Shown here: positions 49,626-59,002 of the stretch, piece by piece
How positions within the stretch are numbered: position 1 is the first letter of the stretch
Layout of the letters: every line of letters begins with the position of its first letter
Assembly (NCBI GenBank): GCA_022824945.1
Contig: JAJDYX010000008.1
Location: 1-64,000, forward strand
DNA from: Candidatus Latescibacterota bacterium
GTDB lineage: Bacteria; Latescibacterota; UBA2968
Reading direction: 5' to 3'
Length of the DNA stretch: 64,000 nt
Position numbers and translations under genes: made by a program
Notes under the pieces: generated by a model
Database searches by the model: none
Seen by the model: only the letters and a program-made list of their open reading frames with translations
What the model was told of the DNA's origin: nothing

Positions 49626-51134
49626 GTGAAGGAAAAAGAAGTCTATGGCATTGTAAGACGGAGAAATTTCATGGAAGTTGCTGAATTAACACTTGAACAG
49701 GCGACAACTCTGGAAGATGAATGCAGAAACGAAACACACACGCTGCACAGAGACCTGTTAGAAAAGAAATACGAGAGCCTGATCACTCACAATCCGAAAT
49801 TAACAAGAACCCTTGTCAGCTTTCAGGCGAATAAAAACACGCCGTATTATCGATGGTTTAAGTACAAAGAAGGGTTCTCGGCGCAGATGGTTCATTATCT
49901 TCTGAACACATTGGCGGAGAAGCAGGGCGCATTGTTGGATCCGTTTTCGGGAACAGGAGCGGCTTTATTTGCATCGCAGGAATTGGGATGGGAAGCAACG
50001 GGTATTGAGCTTCTTCCTGTAGGATGTGCGATTACCGAAGCCAGACAAGCCGCCGAACAGGTGGATATTATACGGCTAAAAAAAGAAATTGAGGCCCTGG
50101 ATAGCATTGATTTTTCGACAATCAAATCCGATAGCCCGATCCAACACATCGCGATTACGCAAGGTGCGTTTTCTCGAGATACGGAAGACCAGCTAAACGG
50201 CTATTTAACCTATTGCGATAATCAGATTGAAGATTCTCATATTAAGACGCTTCTTCGTTTTGCCGCTTTTTGCATTCTGGAAAGGATCAGTTATACCAGG
50301 AAGGACGGTCAATATCTCCGCTGGGATTATCGTGCGGGCAGAACAAGAGTGAAGTCGAAATTTAATAAGGGCAAAGTCTATACGTTCGAAGAAGCGCTTC
50401 GACAACAGCTTGATTTAATGGTTGATGATCTTCTCCATGAGGACATGGACCTTTTCAAAAAAGGGAATTTGTCTAAAGCAGAACAGCGCATCCGGTTGAT
50501 TCAAGGATCCTGTCTTGAAGAGTTGTGCAAATTCAGTGAGGAGAGTTTTAACTTTATTTTGACGTCTCCGCCCTATTGTAATCGCTATGATTACACGCGT
50601 ACTTATGCGCTTGAACTGGTATTTCTCAATAAGAACGAAGAGGAAGTCAAGCACCTGCGACAGCAAATGCTATCCTGTACAGTTGAAAACAAAGAGAAAG
50701 TTGAATCGTTGGTGACTCAATATGCAGACATGAAAAGAGAAGACTTTTTGCAGAAGGCTATTTTTGCTTTTGAGAACCATCAAGCACTGCAAGAAGTCCT
50801 CTATTGGCTGAATACATATAACGGGGAAGGTCAGTTGAATAACTCCAATATTCCTCGAATGATCGCAAATTATTTCCTCGAAATGGCTCTGGTCATATTT
50901 GAAATGAGCAGGGTACTGAAGCCGGGCGGAAAGGTCGCGATGGTGAACGACAATGTGCGGTATGCGGGGGAAGAGATTCCCGTTGATTTAATTCTTTCTG
51001 ACTTCGCTGAAGCAGCGGGCTTATCCACCAAGAACATCTGGGTTTTGGGAACTGGCAAGGGGAATAGCAGCCAACAGATGGGCAAGTACGGTCGCGCAGA
51101 GTTGCGGAAATGCGTGTATGTTTGGGAAAAATAG
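49626..51134 (+). CDS. DNA amino-methyltransferase, predicted N4-cytosine type, of an AvaI/BsoBI-like R-M system
   Basis: LLDPFSGTGAALFASQELGWEATGIELLPVG; TSPPYCNRYDYTRTYALEL. Confidence 0.88.
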   Translation: MKEKEVYGIVRRRNFMEVAELTLEQATTLEDECRNETHTLHRDLLEKKYESLITHNPKLTRTLVSFQANKNTPYYRWFKYKEGFSAQMVHYLLNTLAEKQGALLDPFSGTGAALFASQELGWEATGIELLPVGCAITEARQAAEQVDIIRLKKEIEALDSIDFSTIKSDSPIQHIAITQGAFSRDTEDQLNGYLTYCDNQIEDSHIKTLLRFAAFCILERISYTRKDGQYLRWDYRAGRTRVKSKFNKGKVYTFEEALRQQLDLMVDDLLHEDMDLFKKGNLSKAEQRIRLIQGSCLEELCKFSEESFNFILTSPPYCNRYDYTRTYALELVFLNKNEEEVKHLRQQMLSCTVENKEKVESLVTQYADMKREDFLQKAIFAFENHQALQEVLYWLNTYNGEGQLNNSNIPRMIANYFLEMALVIFEMSRVLKPGGKVAMVNDNVRYAGEEIPVDLILSDFAEAAGLSTKNIWVLGTGKGNSSQQMGKYGRAELRKCVYVWEK

Positions 51135-51135
51135 T

Positions 51136-52110
51136 TTAAAGGTCAACCAGCCAGTTCACCAGTCTTTCGACTTGTTGCGGTTTACATAGATTTGCTACGC
51201 CAGCCAGTTTTTCTTCCTTCATACGCTGGATGATTTCCTGCGCCATTGATTCCTCTATAGCAGCACCGATGAAAACCAGTCCGGGAGCAGGCGTTGAAAA
51301 ACTTCCCGCGATCCGATCAAGCGCAGATCTTGCTGTCTTCCAGTGTTCATCCGCACCAGCCGGATCAATCCCTCCCTTTAATTCCCCACACAGAATGTAA
51401 TTTTCTTTCTCGCGTAATAACGCGCTTACGTCAGTGCGTGAGGAAATAATCCTGGGAGTTCTCAAGAGAATGATATCCACATAATTTCCACTTGAACCGA
51501 CAAAAGGGCATTTCATATTAAAAGCGAGAATCCTGCACGGCCATTGCAAGGCACTCAAGCCACTTTCAAGGAGAATACTGGTGTCTGTGCCGAGTAGAGT
51601 CATGAAATTATTTATTTTTCTTTGCAAATAGCACACACCAAGATTTTTATATTTTGTCTGCATCCTCTTCAAAAGATATTCCCCAAATTTTATCTCAGCC
51701 TGCTTGCCCGTATCGTTGCGTTTGACACCTCCGAGTTGATCCCCAGAGTTTAGCGCGTATCGGTACAGAATATTGTTGATTATGTCCGGTTCAAGGAAGT
51801 CTTGCTTTCTTTCTAAGATGTGTTTTCTCAGAAATTTTTTCGTTTCTTCGGAACCAATAGCATTTCTGGCTTTCTCTGTCAGCCCCAATGCCCCGATGAG
51901 GATTTCTATAATTTCCTGATCTGATTCAGCCGCCTGAAGCAAATTCTCTAAATCCGGTCCGATATGTGCGAGCTTTCTCTGGGCTTCAATTATTCTGCTG
52001 ACAAATGGTGATGCCAATGTGAACTGCCTTATAGATTGTTGGCGAAATCCTTCGGCAGTCTCCGCTGGAGTGGTTGTGATTTCGGATGGACGATGATAAA
52101 TAGGCTGCAT
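51136..52110 (-). CDS. AvaI/BsoBI-family type II restriction endonuclease
   Basis: YALNSGDQLGGVKRN and ILCGELKGGIDPAGADEHWKTARSALDRI...VFIGAAIEESMAQEI match the family core as remembered; convergent with the adjacent methyltransferase. Confidence 0.85.
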   Translation of the reverse strand: MQPIYHRPSEITTTPAETAEGFRQQSIRQFTLASPFVSRIIEAQRKLAHIGPDLENLLQAAESDQEIIEILIGALGLTEKARNAIGSEETKKFLRKHILERKQDFLEPDIINNILYRYALNSGDQLGGVKRNDTGKQAEIKFGEYLLKRMQTKYKNLGVCYLQRKINNFMTLLGTDTSILLESGLSALQWPCRILAFNMKCPFVGSSGNYVDIILLRTPRIISSRTDVSALLREKENYILCGELKGGIDPAGADEHWKTARSALDRIAGSFSTPAPGLVFIGAAIEESMAQEIIQRMKEEKLAGVANLCKPQQVERLVNWLVDL

Positions 52111-52244
52111 CTGGTTTTCCTGGCATTATAGGGGCGGATATTTTTTCTTTTCCAACTTCAAATTGTCTATTAACTTTCTGATGAAGTATAGAAAGAATTT
52201 TGAAAAAAACAAAATCAGACATCCTTTTTAACTGGAGAACCTCA

Positions 52245-53576
52245 ATGAGTAGTGTTGCATCTGTAGATTTGCGCGATGTTCGCAAGCAGGATTTGAATCA
52301 CGTGTGGCATCCTTTGACGCAATACGAGGGTAAGAGCGAAGACGATTTGCTCGTTATTGTGTCGGCAGATGGGTGCGAGATCACGGATTCGGACGGGAAA
52401 ACGTATCTCGATGCGTATGGCGGGATATGGAATGTCAATGTGGGGTATGGCCGGGATGAGATTGTCGAAGCTGTTTACGAACAGATGAAGACACTTCCGT
52501 TTTATCCCATGACGCAGATCAATGTGCCCGCGGCGCGACTCGCTGCACGGTTGGCGGAATTGTCACCGGGCGATCTCAACCATTTCTATTTTGTCAATAG
52601 CGGTTCAGAGGCAAATGAAACCGCGATTAAAGTTGCGCGACAATACGGCAGGGCGACGCATCCGGGCGAGAGTCGCTTTAAAATTATCTGTCGGTATAAG
52701 GGCTATCACGGCTTTACGATGGGGTCTATGTCTGCGACCGGACAGGTGAGGCGGCGAGCGCCGTTTGAACCTCTGGCGCCGGGCTTTATTCACGTTGAGT
52801 TGCCCACTGCCGATGCCCACGGAGCGGATGAGATCGCGCGGGTTATCGAACGCGAGGGGCCCGATACGGTCGCGGCTGTTCTTGCGGAACCCGTTGTTGG
52901 CGGTGGTGGCGTGCATGTCCCGCCAGATGATTATTTTTCCGCTCTGCGCGAGGTGTGTGACCACTATGGTTGTTTGCTAATGTTTGATGAGGTGATTACT
53001 GGATTTGGGCGGACCGGGAAATTGTTTGCTGCCGAGCACTGGGGTGTCGTGCCCGATGTGATGACGATTGCCAAGGGTGTGTCGAGCGGGTACCTGCCGC
53101 TGGGGGCATGCGCTGTTACCGAAAAGGTCTGGTCGGCATTTTTGGGGGGGGCGGATGAGGGAAAGGAATTTGCTCAGGTTTCCACGTATGGGGGGCATCC
53201 GGCCTGTTGTGCTGCGGCGCTGGCCAATATCGAAATTCTGACCCGGGAACGGCTGTGGGAAAATTCGGAGACTGTGGGGACGTACTTGTTGGCGCGGCTT
53301 AAAGATATGTCATCGCCTCTGATCAAAGAAGTTAGAGGCCTGGGGCTTATGCTCGCGGTTGAGCTTCAAAATGAAGATGGGACGGAACTGGATGGCGAGA
53401 GGACGCAAAAGTTTGGCGGCGCGCTTCGAGACGCGGGTGTGATTACCGGGAAGATGAGCCATGTTATGGTTGGGTCAGAGCCTGTTTTTACACTGGCACC
53501 ACCCCTGATTTTAACAGAAGAACAGGCTGACCGAATAGCAGGTGCGTTTGTGACTGCGCTGCGGGCTATAAGCTAA
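52245..53576 (+). CDS. Class III PLP-dependent aminotransferase
   Basis: HVWHPLTQY, NSGSEANETAIKVARQYG, LLMFDEVITGFGRTGKLFAAEHWGVVPDVMTIAKGVSSGYLPLGA. Confidence 0.94.
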   Translation: MSSVASVDLRDVRKQDLNHVWHPLTQYEGKSEDDLLVIVSADGCEITDSDGKTYLDAYGGIWNVNVGYGRDEIVEAVYEQMKTLPFYPMTQINVPAARLAARLAELSPGDLNHFYFVNSGSEANETAIKVARQYGRATHPGESRFKIICRYKGYHGFTMGSMSATGQVRRRAPFEPLAPGFIHVELPTADAHGADEIARVIEREGPDTVAAVLAEPVVGGGGVHVPPDDYFSALREVCDHYGCLLMFDEVITGFGRTGKLFAAEHWGVVPDVMTIAKGVSSGYLPLGACAVTEKVWSAFLGGADEGKEFAQVSTYGGHPACCAAALANIEILTRERLWENSETVGTYLLARLKDMSSPLIKEVRGLGLMLAVELQNEDGTELDGERTQKFGGALRDAGVITGKMSHVMVGSEPVFTLAPPLILTEEQADRIAGAFVTALRAIS

Positions 53577-53632
53577 GTTGTTAAACTTGCAGGCTGTTTG
53601 GATTTCCCCTTGCGATCACCACAGGAATACAC

Positions 53633-55174
53633 ATGCACCTGAGTTGGATTGACTACGCCATCGTCCTCGTCTATGTGGGCGGCACCATCGTCGCCGGTAC
53701 GTTGGCGCGAGGTGCTATCAAGGGCATCTCCGACTTCCTCGTCGCTGGCCGCGGTCTCAAAACCCACATGGCCGTCGCCACGATGGTCTCAACCGGTCTC
53801 GGGCTGGTTACGGTCATGTACATGGCCGAGGAGGGCTTTAAGTACGGCTTTGTGCCCTTTGTCTTTGGCCTCATGGCATTGATTACCACCGTGATCATCG
53901 GTCGTACGGGCTTCATCGTCAGCAGCCTGCGCCATTTGCAGGTCATGACCGTGCCCGAATTCTACGAACTTAAGTACACGCGCGGCGTGCGCCTGCTCGG
54001 CGGCATCATCCTCACCCTCGCTGGCACCCTCAACATGGGGCTGTTTCCCATTCTTGGCAGCAAATTCGTCGTCGGCTTCACTGGCCTCGACAAGGAATAC
54101 GTCAACTACGTCATGATCGGTATGTTGCTCATTGTCGTATTCTATACGCTGATGGGCGGCATGGTCTCGGTGGTGCTGACGGACTTCGCGCAGTTCGTGC
54201 TGCTGGCGCTGGGGTTTTTCTTCGGTACCTACATCATTCTCAATCATCCGCAACTCGGTTGGGACAATCTCGTCCAGGCCGTGCAGGTCCACAAAGGCGA
54301 TGTCGGCTTTGACCCCATAGCCAATCCCGGCTACGGCATCTCAATGATCTTATTTTTATTCTGCGTCGGTTTGGTCGGCGTGGTCTGGCAACCCGAAATG
54401 ATGCGACCGCTGAGTGCCGAAAGCCCCAAGGTGGCCCGCCGCGTGTTCTGGATTTCCTCTGCCACAGTCATGGGGCGGGCAATGGTGCCGATGTTTTGGG
54501 GCATCGCGGCACTGGCCTATTTTGGCAACCCCGAACTCGATCCCCACTACGCCATGCCCGAGATGCTCGGCAAAATCCTGCCCATTGGCATCGCTGGTCT
54601 GCTCATGGCCGGGATGTTCGCGGCTTTCATGTCCACCCACGACAGCTATCTGCTGGCCTGGAGTGGCGTCATCGTTCGCGACGTGGTCTCGCCGATCAAG
54701 GCCATGCTCGCCAAGTCGAGCGGCGAGCGCGAGGCGGACGGAACCTGGGGCGGGCTGTCGAGTGAGCGCGAGATCTACTGGACCCGGGCCATCGTCGTCA
54801 TCCTCGCCACCTTCTTGGCCATTTTCGGCGCGCTCTACCAACTTCCCGAGACGGCCTTCCGCTTTATGTACGTCACCGGCACCATCTATTTCGCCGGCTG
54901 CGTCGGCACTGTGGTCTTGGGGTTGTACTGGAGAAAGGCCAATACCCCGGGCGCGTACTGCGCCCTGATCCTTGGCGCGCTGGTGCCGCTCAACTTCCTG
55001 ATTATGACCGAAAACCAGCACCTGGTGCCCGAGTTTTTGTTGCCGTTGGTCGAAAATTCCAACCTCGTCGGCATTACCAGCCTGGTCTTGGGCGGCCTCG
55101 CCATGCTGGTCGTCGCCTCACTCACGCAGCGCTCGCATCCACCGCGCCCTTTAGATTTTAGCAACATGGAGTAG
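53633..55174 (+). CDS. Sodium:solute symporter (SSS) family transporter
   Basis: 513 aa, polytopic; ISDFLVAGRGLKTHMAVATMVSTGLG; GIAGLLMAGMFAAFMSTHDSYLLAWSGVIVRD. Confidence 0.92.
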   Translation: MHLSWIDYAIVLVYVGGTIVAGTLARGAIKGISDFLVAGRGLKTHMAVATMVSTGLGLVTVMYMAEEGFKYGFVPFVFGLMALITTVIIGRTGFIVSSLRHLQVMTVPEFYELKYTRGVRLLGGIILTLAGTLNMGLFPILGSKFVVGFTGLDKEYVNYVMIGMLLIVVFYTLMGGMVSVVLTDFAQFVLLALGFFFGTYIILNHPQLGWDNLVQAVQVHKGDVGFDPIANPGYGISMILFLFCVGLVGVVWQPEMMRPLSAESPKVARRVFWISSATVMGRAMVPMFWGIAALAYFGNPELDPHYAMPEMLGKILPIGIAGLLMAGMFAAFMSTHDSYLLAWSGVIVRDVVSPIKAMLAKSSGEREADGTWGGLSSEREIYWTRAIVVILATFLAIFGALYQLPETAFRFMYVTGTIYFAGCVGTVVLGLYWRKANTPGAYCALILGALVPLNFLIMTENQHLVPEFLLPLVENSNLVGITSLVLGGLAMLVVASLTQRSHPPRPLDFSNME

Positions 55175-55178
55175 TGCA

Positions 55179-55358
55179 ATGGACGTCGAAACATGGAAAG
55201 TCTTCTGGCAATACGTCTTTATCGCCGCTAGCGTCCTCTTTTACGGTATTGTTATCGCCGTCGCCTACAAAGGCTTTGGCGATGTGGCCCAGATGATCCG
55301 CAACATGGCCGCTGGTCGCGGAGCCAGCGAATCCGCTGCAGATTCCCAGCACGAGTGA
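55179..55358 (+). CDS. Small single-TM protein downstream of the SSS symporter
   Basis: 59-aa ORF not in the provided track: MDVETWKVFWQYVFIAASVLFYGIVIAVAYKGFGDVAQMIRNMAAGRGASESAADSQHE; starts 5 nt after the symporter stop and shares its base composition. Confidence 0.75.
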   Translation: MDVETWKVFWQYVFIAASVLFYGIVIAVAYKGFGDVAQMIRNMAAGRGASESAADSQHE

Positions 55359-55405
55359 CGCAGCGCATATACTGGCGTTGCGCTAATTCAATCAAGGAAA
55401 CCGCG

Positions 55406-55873
55406 ATGATCAATGCGACCTTATGCTATGTCAAAAATGGCAATAAAACGCTGATGCTACACCGAGTGAAAAAGGAAAATGACATACACGAAGGCAAATG
55501 GAATGGTCTGGGTGGCAAGATGGAAGCGGGCGAGACGCCTGAGGAATGCGTTATTCGAGAGGTGCGCGAAGAGAGTGGCCTGCAGATTCATAATCCCGCT
55601 TTAAGAGGCGTGCTCACGTTTCCAAAATTTGATGGGGTCAATGATTGGTTGGCTTTTGTGTTTACTGCGGAGAGTTTCACGGGTGAGTTGATCGATTCGA
55701 GCGAAGGTATCCTGAAATGGATCGATGACTCAGAACTTCTCGATCTCAATCTTTGGGAAGGCGACAAAATTTTTCTGAAGTGGTTGCACCAGGATGCGTT
55801 TTTTTCGGGTAAATTTACGTATGAAAATAAACGCCTGATCGATCACGATGTTGTGTTTCACACATTTATTTAA
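55406..55873 (+). CDS. NUDIX hydrolase (MutT-like)
   Basis: GKWNGLGGKMEAGETPEECVIREVREESGL Nudix box. Confidence 0.95.
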   Translation: MINATLCYVKNGNKTLMLHRVKKENDIHEGKWNGLGGKMEAGETPEECVIREVREESGLQIHNPALRGVLTFPKFDGVNDWLAFVFTAESFTGELIDSSEGILKWIDDSELLDLNLWEGDKIFLKWLHQDAFFSGKFTYENKRLIDHDVVFHTFI

Positions 55874-56723
55874 CTTTTTCTAAAATCCGCCGCAGATAAT
55901 CCGCGTCTTCTTTTGCCCAGGCTTCCAAATTGGGAGGTGATGTTTGGGCGTAACCGACTTGACGGATGATGGTTTCGTCAAATTTGTATTCGGTGTGGAC
56001 GGATAGAGGACCGTCAAATCCCATCTCGTGCAATAGCCCCAGGCAGCGATGCCAATCTACGCATCCTTCTCCTGCTTTTGTGAAGCAGGGGCGATAGCGC
56101 GGCGTTTGACCTTCCGGTTGCGGTAGATAATATGCATCTTTAATTCCCGCGACTGAGATATAATCCCGAATCATCGCCAATCCCATTGCCCAGTCTTCTC
56201 CATCCAGTGCGAGATGTCCGAAATCGGGGTATGCACCCACGTATTGTGGGTCAAAGCCTTTGATGAGGTGCATCAATCCCGCGCAGTTGCTTCCCAGGCA
56301 AGGCCCGCTGTGTATCTGATAGCATGTCTGCACGCCGTACCTTTCACTCAGGCGTACAATTTTTTTTAGATCTCTTCGCGCTGTATCCACAACCTGCCAG
56401 TAATCATCGCCGGGCTGATATTTCCAGAATCCGATTTTGAGACGGGGAATTTCGGCTTCGGCGCAGGCGGTATAGTAATTTTCTATTTCTGGTGATTCTG
56501 GATCTACGAGTGTCACGGGCGCGGTTATCATGGGGCAGATCAGGCCCTGACTGCGCCAGATTTCGGCTGCTTTGGGCAATGCCTCAATTACATTGTCTGC
56601 GTGAATGGGATGGCCCGGACGCACGCACAGGTCAATGCCGTCGTAGCCCAATTCTATCGCTTTTTCGCCGAGTTCGGGCACGGAATACTGGGCGAAAAAT
56701 TTGGAGTTGATAATGAGTTCCAT
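55866..56723 (-). CDS. Sugar phosphate isomerase/epimerase (AP endonuclease 2-like TIM barrel)
   Basis: GYDGIDLCVRPGHPIHADNVIEALPKAAEIW...VGAYPDFGHLALDGEDW. Confidence 0.85.
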   Translation of the reverse strand: MELIINSKFFAQYSVPELGEKAIELGYDGIDLCVRPGHPIHADNVIEALPKAAEIWRSQGLICPMITAPVTLVDPESPEIENYYTACAEAEIPRLKIGFWKYQPGDDYWQVVDTARRDLKKIVRLSERYGVQTCYQIHSGPCLGSNCAGLMHLIKGFDPQYVGAYPDFGHLALDGEDWAMGLAMIRDYISVAGIKDAYYLPQPEGQTPRYRPCFTKAGEGCVDWHRCLGLLHEMGFDGPLSVHTEYKFDETIIRQVGYAQTSPPNLEAWAKEDADYLRRILEKVK

Positions 56724-56849
56724 CCGAATGATTCCTTATTTTAGATGGGAAATGGAAATTTGATCTCAGAACCAGTTTGATTTCTGACCACTGACCCATT
56801 ATACTGCTTATAAGGTGTATTCGGTAGTTAAAACGACGGGGAAAATGAT

Positions 56850-57665
56850 ATGAAGACGTTGAGTAAAAAAGATGTTGAGGCTTTCAGGGGGCGGGGATAT
56901 CATATTGCGCGGGGCGTGTTTGATGGGGATGAGATTGCGCGTTTGCGTGAGGGATACGACTATATTCTCGAACTGGCTGCGCGGACAGACCTTCCCGATG
57001 CAATTCTTCAGGGTAAAGACCGCGAAGTGCATATTCACTTGCAGACACCCGGACCGCTGGTTGGTCCAGAGGCTGTTCAGTATCTGCGAAAAGTTCAGTG
57101 GCCTTCTCTCATTCATCCCGCGTTTGAGGAGATTCGGAACAGTGCGAAGTTTCCCGCGCTGTTAGAGCCGTTGATCGGTACGTCGTTGAAGCAGTATATC
57201 AATCAGATTAATTTCAAGATGCCGGGGGGGGATATTCAGTTCCCGTGGCATCAGGATATCCGTCCCACGCCGGCGTTTCGCGATCAGGTGAATAATTATG
57301 TGCAGACCATTATTGTGGTGGACGAGGCGACTGTTGCCAATGGGTGTTTGCACATTGTTCCCGGTAGTCACAGGTTGGGAAATTTGAAGGTGACGCGGTA
57401 TGCAAAGGGAGAGGTTGAAGATCAGGTGGATGTGTCATCGGCTGTGCCGTGTGAAGCAATGCCGGGTGATGTGGTGATGTTCACGTCTTATACGGTTCAC
57501 GGTTCGGTACCAAATACAACGGATAAGCCGCGGCGTTCGTATATCAATGGTTTTGTTCGCGCTTCGGCGTGTGATGTGGGAAAGTGGGCATTTCTGGAAG
57601 GGAAACCCGTTCCGATTACGAGTGATCGCGATTATCACGAGATTCGCTATGGGTCTGCAGGATAA
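56850..57665 (+). CDS. Phytanoyl-CoA dioxygenase (PhyH) family protein
   Basis: FPWHQDI, NGCLHIVPGSHRLG, VHGSVPNTTDKPRRSYINGFVR. Confidence 0.93.
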   Translation: MKTLSKKDVEAFRGRGYHIARGVFDGDEIARLREGYDYILELAARTDLPDAILQGKDREVHIHLQTPGPLVGPEAVQYLRKVQWPSLIHPAFEEIRNSAKFPALLEPLIGTSLKQYINQINFKMPGGDIQFPWHQDIRPTPAFRDQVNNYVQTIIVVDEATVANGCLHIVPGSHRLGNLKVTRYAKGEVEDQVDVSSAVPCEAMPGDVVMFTSYTVHGSVPNTTDKPRRSYINGFVRASACDVGKWAFLEGKPVPITSDRDYHEIRYGSAG

Positions 57666-57682
57666 ATCAAAAGAGGTTCACA

Positions 57683-58999
57683 ATGCGTACAGCAAAAGCT
57701 GGTTGGGCGCAGTTTGATTCAACGCCGCCGCTGGGGTTGCCAATGGGCGGGCGCGGTCCGCGATTTTCGCCCGGGTCTGAGGTACTCGATCCGCTAATCG
57801 CGCAGGCGGTTGTTATTGAGGATCAAAAGGGCTATCGCACGGTCTGGATTTCGATTGATATGATTGGGATGACATGGCATGTGACGAGTCGTTTGCGCGG
57901 CGAGTTGGCTGCGATAGTGGGTATTCCTTTTGAAGCGATTATTGTCAATTTTTCACATACGCACAGCGGTCCCATGTCCGGGTTTGAGGGATATGCGACG
58001 ACTGTGGCTAAACCAGCAGAGCTCGATGATTATGAGGCTGATTTGCTGTCTCGCACGGTGAAGATGGTGGTTGAGGCCATTGAGAATATGCGAGAAGTTT
58101 CTGTTTGTGTGTATCGTGGGATGTCTGAGATTGGGATTAACAGGCGCGGGTGGGGTGCCGATGGCAGTATGGGGATGAGGCCAAATCCGGATGGATATAT
58201 GAATCGGGATCTCTGGGTGCTCGATCTCGCCGCAGAAGACGGTCGTTGTGTGCTGTTTAACTATGGATGCCATCCTGTGATGGTTTACGGTTTTGCCTGG
58301 GATGGCATTTCTGCTGATTTTCCCGGGGTGTGTCGCAATCGGTTGGTCGAATCCCTCGGACCGAATACTCACGCACAGTTTATTCAAGGGCTTGCTGGCA
58401 ATATTCGACCGCGCCGCCTCGCGGGGGCAGGCGCATTTCGCAAATCCACGCCAGAGGATGTTGTTGCGACGGGTAATCAACTCGCCGATGATGTTCTCTC
58501 GGCTATGGCTGCGGGCGGTGAATTGTTGGAATTGGATCTCAACTGTGTTTCGGGGTTTGCGCTGGCGCCGCGCGATATGGATGCGATTCCCCCTCTTGCT
58601 CATTGGGAAGCACTTGCCAATGGCGAGGCAGAATTGGAGCGCAATCTCGGTGCGTACTGGGTCGAGCGTTTGGGTTCTGGCATACCGCCAGCGCGTTTTT
58701 TGCCCTGGGCGGTTGGTCTTATTCGCCTGACGGGGGAACACACCGTCGCGTGGCTTGGCAACGAGGTTGTTGCCGAATGGCTTCCCTTGCTGAGAACTTA
58801 TCTCAATGATCCGAATCTCATTGCCTGGGGATATTGTCAGGATGGGCGCAATTACATGCCGACGGACGCGCTTATTCCCGAAGGTGGGTACGAGGTTGAT
58901 AGCGCGAATGCGTACACCAAGGCTGGTCCTGGTCCGTTTCGGATCGGTATTAATGAAGTGACCGAGAAGACATTTCTCGAGCTGGCCGGACGGCTGTGA
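57683..58999 (+). CDS. Neutral/alkaline non-lysosomal ceramidase-like protein
   Basis: IIVNFSHTHSGPMSGFEGY; VLFNYGCHPVMVYGFAWDGISADFPGVCRNRL; NIRPRRL. Confidence 0.75.
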   Translation: MRTAKAGWAQFDSTPPLGLPMGGRGPRFSPGSEVLDPLIAQAVVIEDQKGYRTVWISIDMIGMTWHVTSRLRGELAAIVGIPFEAIIVNFSHTHSGPMSGFEGYATTVAKPAELDDYEADLLSRTVKMVVEAIENMREVSVCVYRGMSEIGINRRGWGADGSMGMRPNPDGYMNRDLWVLDLAAEDGRCVLFNYGCHPVMVYGFAWDGISADFPGVCRNRLVESLGPNTHAQFIQGLAGNIRPRRLAGAGAFRKSTPEDVVATGNQLADDVLSAMAAGGELLELDLNCVSGFALAPRDMDAIPPLAHWEALANGEAELERNLGAYWVERLGSGIPPARFLPWAVGLIRLTGEHTVAWLGNEVVAEWLPLLRTYLNDPNLIAWGYCQDGRNYMPTDALIPEGGYEVDSANAYTKAGPGPFRIGINEVTEKTFLELAGRL

Positions 59000-59002
59000 C
59001 GG

